Shown here in pieces: positions 32,402-37,839 of a DNA stretch of 37,839 bases (positions are counted from its first letter, which is position 1; the number at the start of each line of letters is the position of its first letter). This DNA is from an uncultured Eubacteriales bacterium (GTDB taxonomy: Bacteria > Bacillota > Clostridia > Oscillospirales > Butyricicoccaceae): the NCBI GenBank assembly GCA_934636325.1, contig CAKUAK010000025.1, forward strand, positions 1 through 37,839, given 5' to 3'. The translations under genes and the position numbers were made by a program. Below the pieces are notes generated by a model, which saw nothing but the letters and a program-made list of their open reading frames with translations, had not been told where the DNA came from and made no database searches.

Positions 32402-35400
32402 ATGAAGCTGAAAAAATACTTATCTTTCATGCTGGCCCTGTGCCTCGTGTTTACGATGACCTCTCCGGCCTTCGCCGTTGAGGGCACCGAACAGCCCGCA
32501 GACAAGATCATCGAGGTCGACCGGTCCACGCAGCCCGGGGTAAAGGACGAGGTCGAGCAGCCCGAGAACCCCGAGAATCCCGAGAAGCCTGAGAACCCCG
32601 GGAAGCCTGAGAATCCCGAGAATCCCGAGAAACCCGAGAAACCCGAGAATCCCGAGAAGCCTGAGAATCCCGAGAAGCCTGAGAATCCCGAGAATCCCGA
32701 GAATCCCGAGAAGCCCGAGAATCCCGAGAATCCCGAGCAGCCCGAAAACCCGGGGCAGCCGGGCACAACGGTCGACCCCGTGCAGCCCACACAGCCCGAG
32801 TTCCCCGATGATATATCGGGTCTCGGCAGGGACGAGCTTGAGGCTCTTCTCGGCCGCGAGGATCTGACCGACGAACAGCGCCAGCTGCTTGAATCGGCCA
32901 TCGAGAGTATCGACAGGAAGGCCGCCGACGAGGCCTTTGCCGCCTCCCTCGAGGGCCTGACCCTTGAAGAGCTCGACGCCCTCCTCGACGACGAGACCCT
33001 CACCTCGGCCCAGCGCCTCCTGGTCAAAAAGGCGATCGCGGCCGCGAGGGATAATGTCGATATCCCCGACATGACCGATTGGACGGTCGAAGAAATATAC
33101 GAGTTTTATCTTACGATCGAGGGAAGCGACGCCGCCGTTGTCAGGCTTTTTGAAGCCCTGACATGGGAGCAGGAGGTCGAGTTTTCCGATTATCTTTACG
33201 ACATAAGCGGCGGAGACGGCGTTATCGACTCGGTGGCCATGACCGATGCCTCAGAGCCCAATATGCCCCCTGTCGATGTCGAGATGCGTGCCCTTTCCCG
33301 CCGCAGGAAAACGGCAAAGTACAGCCTCTTCAGCCTCTATTCCGAGGGTAATACAAAGAAAAACAGCGAGGGCGTTGTTGCCGATAAGACCGTCAGGGCC
33401 GGAGAGCAGCCCGGCGAATACACCCTTACCCTTGACGCCTATGTAACCGGCGAAAAGACCTCTTCTTCTTCAAATAAGCGTGTTCCTATCGACGCCGTTC
33501 TGGTGCTCGACGTTTCGGGAAGCATGAAAGAGGAACTCACGACGGTCGACCGCGAGACTTATTACGAGGTTTATTCTAACAGAATAAGCACAAGGAACAC
33601 ATATTTTGTAAAGGACAGCAGCGGCAATTATATAAGCGTTAAATATGTTTCTGGAAATTGGCGGGGAACAGATAATAAAACCTATCAACCTAAACGTAGG
33701 GCAAGCGATGATTCTTCAAATCGCACCCAGTTTTACAGTTATGGTAAGATAAAACAGACAGTAACAAGGATCGAGGCTCTTAAAAACGCGGTGACAGAGT
33801 TTGTCGATGCCCTTGCGAAGGACGCCAAAGAGAATAAGGTTCAGCACCGTGTGTCCCTTATAGCGTATTCCTCCGATATAAAGACGAACATGTCCTGCGG
33901 GCTTACCATTGCCAACACGGGGGATACAGCAAATATCAACAGCACCCTCCAGAACTGTATAGACAACCTTGCTCCTGAAGGTTCGACCTATCCCAACCTT
34001 GCCATGGAAGAAGCCGTAAAGGTGTTCAACGGCGGGGCGTCTGTCGGAGAGAATGACTCTGTTAACGGCACCGAAGCCCGCCAGCGCGTCACCGTCCTCT
34101 TTACCGACGGCATGCCGGGGTATAATAGTACAGACTATCCGAGCGACGACTCGGCCGAATTGACGATAAAGTTTGCCCGCGTTTTAAAAGCCGGCACGGA
34201 TGCCGATGTTAATATAGCGAAAACCACCTGGTACACAGGTTATTACACGAGCAGTTACTTCGGCGGAGTTTCCTACCAAGTTGGCGGAACGCAGGAATAC
34301 AGCGGAAGGGGCTGCGGCTCGACGGTTTATACGGTCGGCATGATGAGCGGCCTTAATCCCGACAACGATGTCAGCCAGAATTCCGGAAAATCCGACCGCT
34401 ATCTGCACTATGTATCTTCCAACTATATGACGGCCAATAAGCTGACATATGGTTTGGGCGAGACACTGCCGGAGCGCACGCAGATCAATGGGGAGGATTC
34501 TAAATATTATCTTTCGGCAAACGATGCTGACACACTGAACAATATCTTCACCAATATCGCCGAAAGCGTTATCGGCGGGGAAGCCTCGGTTGCCCTCGAC
34601 GGTACAACGGTCGTAAGGGATGTGCTCTCGGGTGATGTAGTGCTCAATTACAGCGGTGATAAGGCCGACGCCGTAAGGGTATATACCGTTGACTATGAGG
34701 GCGGCAATTACAATAACTTCTCGGAAAATAAGGATGATTGGACAGACGTTACCGACGAGGTAAACGTAACATTCAAAGACGACGGAACGATCGACGTATC
34801 AGGTTTTAACTTCGCCGCAAATTATGTCTGGGATAATGCGGACGGTGTAGAAGGTAAAACCTTCGGCGGCAAGAAGCTGATAATCGAGATCGACATCAAG
34901 GCCAAGGAATCCTTCGGCGGCAACAATATTAAGACCAATGCCGAAAACAACCAGTCGCTGATCTTCAAGGGCAGCGAGGACAATGGCTTCTATTACTTCA
35001 CCAGCCCGACGGTCGATGTAAAACTCGACTATGAGATAGACAAGAACGACAAGACCATCTATCTCGGCAATGACACCAACGTCCATGATCTGCTGAAATA
35101 TGCCGATGGTTATGAGCCCGACGGCGACAACAACAAGTACGTTGATATCAAATATACAATAAAGGATAAGGACGGCAACCCCGTCGGCACATACACCATC
35201 CCGGCACGCACAAAGGCCGAAAATGGCACATGGACAGGCGGCGATAACATCAAGCCCGAAGATTGCGCCGATTACACCATCGAGTGCGAGGTCACGGCAA
35301 AACATGAGACCGAAACGGACAGATGGTCAGGCGGCGAGAGGCCTGCGAACTACGAGGATTATTACGTCCATCTGGATGATAACGAGAGCCTGAAACTCGA

Positions 35401-36196
35401 CAAAGAACACAACAAAGCCGAGAGCGCTACCATCCATGTCCTCAAACCGACGATAACGGCTATGGACATCTGGGCCAACTACGGTACAGAGATTCCTCTG
35501 GAAAAGTGGGCGGCAGATAATGCTAACGGCGTTCTGAAGGTTAAAGATTGGACCGACGGCAGCAGCCATACCGATATCCCCGATCCCGAAGCCGAGAGTG
35601 AAGCCCCGGCGGTGAGCCTCGCGGAGGTAGCGAAGGTATCTGATAATACCGACGGAACGCTGGCCGGTCTGAATTACACCACCGGTGCGAAAGATTCCGA
35701 CTTCGATATCACAAAGATCACGATCGGCGGTAAGAACTTTGATAAGTCCAAGTTCACGGTCATAAAGGCTGTTGGCACCGAAGAGCACGACTTCACGGTA
35801 CACATCAACCACTTTGATCTGAAGGTCATCAAGAATGTAACAGACGGAGACACGAGCCTTTACGGCAACACCTTCGTGTTCACCGTCAAGGACGGCAATG
35901 ACGAGATCGTCGAGTTCGTCCTGGGCAATGGCGATAGCAAGACCATAACCGGTCTGCTGTGCGGCAAGAGCTATACCGTCACTGAGGATGAACGCTGGAG
36001 CTGGAGGTACACGGCCGATAATAGCGATGTTCCCGTTCTTGTTGGTAAAGATCACGGGATCTCCAATACCGAGGTCAAAACCTGCAAGACAGAAGTGACA
36101 GTTAATAACAGTCTCACAGAAGATAAGTGGCTGACCGACGAGCAGATCATTACAAACAGCTTTACAAGCGGCCTTGACGTCGCCACAGGTTCTTAA
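32402..36196 (+). CDS. Secreted von Willebrand A adhesin with PEN/PEK stalk and pilin-type domain
   Basis: The 1264-residue protein has a Sec signal peptide ending in SPAFA (about residue 25). Residues 54-120 are Pro-Glu-Asn/Pro-Glu-Lys triplets. A charged helical part follows (about 135-225) with repeated ELEALL/ELDALL units. The VWA domain has a full MIDAS: DVSGSM (Asp370), Thr529 in GSTYPN and Asp569 in FTDGMP. Loops after DVSGSM and before YTVGMMSG are long, like the arms of pilus tip adhesins such as RrgA. Later come beta-rich regions and a last pilin/Cna-type domain (LKVIKNVTDGD to the end). No LPxTG or C-terminal membrane segment is present, so attachment must be by partners. Confidence 0.85.
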   Translation: MKLKKYLSFMLALCLVFTMTSPAFAVEGTEQPADKIIEVDRSTQPGVKDEVEQPENPENPEKPENPGKPENPENPEKPEKPENPEKPENPEKPENPENPENPEKPENPENPEQPENPGQPGTTVDPVQPTQPEFPDDISGLGRDELEALLGREDLTDEQRQLLESAIESIDRKAADEAFAASLEGLTLEELDALLDDETLTSAQRLLVKKAIAAARDNVDIPDMTDWTVEEIYEFYLTIEGSDAAVVRLFEALTWEQEVEFSDYLYDISGGDGVIDSVAMTDASEPNMPPVDVEMRALSRRRKTAKYSLFSLYSEGNTKKNSEGVVADKTVRAGEQPGEYTLTLDAYVTGEKTSSSSNKRVPIDAVLVLDVSGSMKEELTTVDRETYYEVYSNRISTRNTYFVKDSSGNYISVKYVSGNWRGTDNKTYQPKRRASDDSSNRTQFYSYGKIKQTVTRIEALKNAVTEFVDALAKDAKENKVQHRVSLIAYSSDIKTNMSCGLTIANTGDTANINSTLQNCIDNLAPEGSTYPNLAMEEAVKVFNGGASVGENDSVNGTEARQRVTVLFTDGMPGYNSTDYPSDDSAELTIKFARVLKAGTDADVNIAKTTWYTGYYTSSYFGGVSYQVGGTQEYSGRGCGSTVYTVGMMSGLNPDNDVSQNSGKSDRYLHYVSSNYMTANKLTYGLGETLPERTQINGEDSKYYLSANDADTLNNIFTNIAESVIGGEASVALDGTTVVRDVLSGDVVLNYSGDKADAVRVYTVDYEGGNYNNFSENKDDWTDVTDEVNVTFKDDGTIDVSGFNFAANYVWDNADGVEGKTFGGKKLIIEIDIKAKESFGGNNIKTNAENNQSLIFKGSEDNGFYYFTSPTVDVKLDYEIDKNDKTIYLGNDTNVHDLLKYADGYEPDGDNNKYVDIKYTIKDKDGNPVGTYTIPARTKAENGTWTGGDNIKPEDCADYTIECEVTAKHETETDRWSGGERPANYEDYYVHLDDNESLKLDKEHNKAESATIHVLKPTITAMDIWANYGTEIPLEKWAADNANGVLKVKDWTDGSSHTDIPDPEAESEAPAVSLAEVAKVSDNTDGTLAGLNYTTGAKDSDFDITKITIGGKNFDKSKFTVIKAVGTEEHDFTVHINHFDLKVIKNVTDGDTSLYGNTFVFTVKDGNDEIVEFVLGNGDSKTITGLLCGKSYTVTEDERWSWRYTADNSDVPVLVGKDHGISNTEVKTCKTEVTVNNSLTEDKWLTDEQIITNSFTSGLDVATGS
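32561..32763 (+). repeat. In-frame 9-nt tandem repeats coding for PEN/PEK/PEQ
   Basis: About 22 consecutive nine-base units of the form CCCGAGAAT or CCTGAGAAG encode Pro-Glu-Asn, Pro-Glu-Lys, Pro-Glu-Gln or Pro-Gly-Lys/Gln. All are in frame, so copy-number changes lengthen or shorten the stalk without shifting the frame. Confidence 0.9.
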
Positions 36197-36213
36197 GAGA
36201 GGGGGAGACCATA

Positions 36214-36777
36214 ATGAAAAGAAATGATCGCAAGAGCGGGTCGGGCAAAAAGGCCCTGATCCTCATGATTTCACTGGTCGCCATCCTCGCGGTGTCGGTC
36301 GGAGGTGTGCTGGCCTGGCTGGCCACCTCCTCGGGTGAGGTCAAAAACACCTTTGCTCCAGGAAAGACAGATATCGAGATCGAAGAAAAATTCGAGAACA
36401 ATGTCAAGAAAGATGTTAAGGTCAAGAACAGCGGCAGTATCCCGGTATATGCCCGTGTCAACCTCGTGTTCACATGGAAGGACAGGGCGGGTAATGTCAT
36501 CGAAAGGCCCGCAGACGCCACACTGACCGTAGACTATGGTAACGGCGACTGGGTCAAGGGCAGCGACGGCTTCTGGTATTACACAAAGCCGGTAGCCGCC
36601 GGTGGTGAGACCTCCGCCGTCGTCAGCGAGGCTAAGGTAACCTTCCCCGAAGGCAATGGCTATAAGATGGATCTTGAAGTCATGGCCCAGTCGATACAGG
36701 CCGAGCCCAAGGATGCCGTTGAAGACGCATGGGGTGTCACGGTCAATTCCGATGGCAGCCTGACGGTAGTAAGGTAA
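36214..36777 (+). CDS. TasA/camelysin-like protein 4
   Basis: The 187-residue protein has a longer, basic N terminus (MKRNDRKSGSGKK) and a SipW-class leader, SVGGVLAWLATSSGEVKNTFAPG, with cleavage likely after GGVLA. The mature domain has VKNSGSIPVYARVNLVFTWKD, the WVKGSDGFWYYTKPVAAGGET block and MDLEVMAQSIQAEP. It is closest to tasA3. It lies 17 bases after the VWA gene and 13 before the LPxTG gene, in one operon. The position next to the anchor suggests that it may join the fibre to the base; this is inference. Confidence 0.87.
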   Translation: MKRNDRKSGSGKKALILMISLVAILAVSVGGVLAWLATSSGEVKNTFAPGKTDIEIEEKFENNVKKDVKVKNSGSIPVYARVNLVFTWKDRAGNVIERPADATLTVDYGNGDWVKGSDGFWYYTKPVAAGGETSAVVSEAKVTFPEGNGYKMDLEVMAQSIQAEPKDAVEDAWGVTVNSDGSLTVVR

Positions 36778-36790
36778 GGGGGATGCGGAT

Positions 36791-37825
36791 ATGAAAAGCT
36801 ATAAGCACGGAAAGCGCGTACTCGGCATGGCCCTTGCACTGGCGATGGTTTTCGCCATGAGTGTCGTTTCGCTGGCCGACAATGTGTCGGCGGCGGGAAC
36901 TCCGACGGTCACCTTCACCGCCGAAAAGGCTTTTGCCTTTACCGATAAGAACGACCTCTTTGATAATTTCAAAAACATGATGCCCGGCGACCGGCTGAGC
37001 CAGAATATCGACGTCAAGTCGGAGGCCTCGGGCCGATATGATATCTATCTTTACGCCCGCGACTGCGAACTCTATAAGGACGCCGAGGCCGACGGCGGCA
37101 TCCATCTCGCGACCAAAGAGAATGAGACCAGCCTGCTTCAGTATGTCACGGTCACCGATGCCGAGGGCAATGTCCTCGATCTCGTCAACGCGGGTGTCGG
37201 TACGGCCGGCGTCAAGCTTGGCCGGTTCAGCAAGGGCGACGAGATCCAGCTGACCGTTAAGGTCGAGCTTCCTATCGAGCTGGACAACAAGTATCAGGAC
37301 GCCGAGGCGTATATCGACTGGATCTTCTACGCCGAAGAATACATCGAGCCCGATCCCGGCGACGGCCCCAGCAAGACATACACGGTCACGGTCAATTATT
37401 ACGACACCGACGGCAACGTCATCCGCGGCAGCTATCAGCGCACATATAACGAAGGTACGAATTACGATATGAGCTCTCGTGCATACGAGACCATCATGGT
37501 CGGCGATACTGCCTATGCCCTTGTCGGCATGGAGGGCGACCCGATAAGCGGCCGCGTCAATGAAGATAAGGTCATCGACCTCTATTACGAGCCGACCATC
37601 GTGATACCCGTAAATCCGACCCCGGGCGACGAGAAGCCCGATTTGCCGGATGATGAGCCCGGTATCCCGTCGATCGATATCGACGAGCCGCCCGTGCCTC
37701 TTGATAAACTGCCCGAGACAGGCGACAACGGCCTTATCCTTCCGGCCGTCATGATGGTGCTCAGCGGTTCGGCCCTTGCGGCTCTGCTGCTCTTCGCACC
37801 CAAAAAGAAAAATGAAGCCGAGTAA
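36791..37825 (+). CDS. LPETG-anchored protein with TasA-like and MucBP domains
   Basis: The 344-residue product has a Sec signal peptide (about 1-35) and a beta-rich N domain from TVTFTAEKAFAF to IDWIFYAEEYIEP. The latter resembles the mature fold of TasA-like proteins (FKNMMPGDRLSQNIDVK, LGRFSKGDEIQLTVKVELP). A MucBP-type domain follows (TVTVNYYDTDGNVIRGSYQ to VIDLYYEP, about 196-274), then a Pro/Asp-rich spacer. The sorting signal is LPETGDNG, a hydrophobic run and the basic tail PKKKNEAE. Sortase should link it covalently to peptidoglycan. It is likely the wall-attached base of the locus. No sortase gene is in the window. Confidence 0.88.
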   Translation: MKSYKHGKRVLGMALALAMVFAMSVVSLADNVSAAGTPTVTFTAEKAFAFTDKNDLFDNFKNMMPGDRLSQNIDVKSEASGRYDIYLYARDCELYKDAEADGGIHLATKENETSLLQYVTVTDAEGNVLDLVNAGVGTAGVKLGRFSKGDEIQLTVKVELPIELDNKYQDAEAYIDWIFYAEEYIEPDPGDGPSKTYTVTVNYYDTDGNVIRGSYQRTYNEGTNYDMSSRAYETIMVGDTAYALVGMEGDPISGRVNEDKVIDLYYEPTIVIPVNPTPGDEKPDLPDDEPGIPSIDIDEPPVPLDKLPETGDNGLILPAVMMVLSGSALAALLLFAPKKKNEAE

Positions 37826-37839
37826 TCTCGGCTGATATA

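Noticed and set aside
32561..32763. Possible CRISPR-like array
   Set aside because: The nine-base units have no spacers and are in frame with the adhesin.
32395..33072. Minus-strand ORF with long Ser-Gly-Phe repeats opposite the VWA gene
   Set aside because: It is the antisense of the PEN/PEK coding repeat; the plus strand has the signal peptide, ribosome binding site and operon context.

Overview
The window reads as chromosome from a Gram-positive anaerobe of the class Clostridia, most likely an Oscillospirales-type gut bacterium. This is inferred from gene content: LtaS-like sulfatase, TrmK, RqcH, A-type RNase P RNA, SipW/TasA proteins, an LPxTG wall protein, a DUF1858 redox protein, an amino-acid and peptide fermenting gene set, and GC-rich coding sequence with very AT-rich promoters. 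I saw no tRNA, rRNA, CRISPR array, phage gene or complete insertion sequence.

Layout. 1-414: the 3' end of a DUF559 endonuclease-like gene followed by a palindromic repeat. 415-4279: a D-aminoacylase (minus) divergent from an LtaS-like sulfatase (plus). 4356-10302 (all minus): 6-phosphogluconate dehydrogenase behind a PfkB sugar kinase, an M19 dipeptidase, metK, and a cysteine-synthase-like enzyme with an altered substrate loop. 10549-13860 (plus): a serine operon, serC-serA-DUF1015, preceded by a clear promoter and a perfect 24-nt palindrome, and closed by a strong terminator. 13925-15277 (minus): two related small membrane-anchored proteins of unknown function with a 16-codon leader ORF. 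15476-21797 (minus): a probable six-gene peptide and amino-acid catabolic operon of four tandem M42 metallopeptidases, a methionine-gamma-lyase-family PLP enzyme and glutaminase. 21874-24468 (minus): murD and an unknown polytopic membrane protein. 24714-27808 (plus): rnpB, a DUF1858 protein, trmK and rqcH. 28143-29318 (minus): malic enzyme.

The most interesting part is 29487-37825 (plus). It encodes an ER-type (Ser-His) signal peptidase of the SipW class, four TasA/camelysin-like proteins with SipW-type signal peptides, a 1264-residue secreted von Willebrand A adhesin with a Pro-Glu-Asn/Lys repeat stalk, and an LPETG protein combining what looks like a TasA-type domain with a MucBP domain. 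The two halves, sipW-tasA1-tasA2 and tasA3-vwa-tasA4-anchor, carry near-identical promoters in which two 7-bp direct repeats 11 bp apart replace the -35 box, so one response regulator probably controls both. I interpret this as a candidate surface-fibre system: TasA-like subunits processed by a dedicated peptidase, a VWA tip or accessory adhesin, and a sortase-attached base. No sortase or regulator gene lies in the window.

Catabolic genes (D-aminoacylase, dipeptidase, M42 peptidases, glutaminase, Met-gamma-lyase homologue, malic enzyme) suggest growth on peptides and amino acids. Several CDS starts given here were moved from the longest reading frame to the start with a well-placed ribosome binding site; the entries say where.
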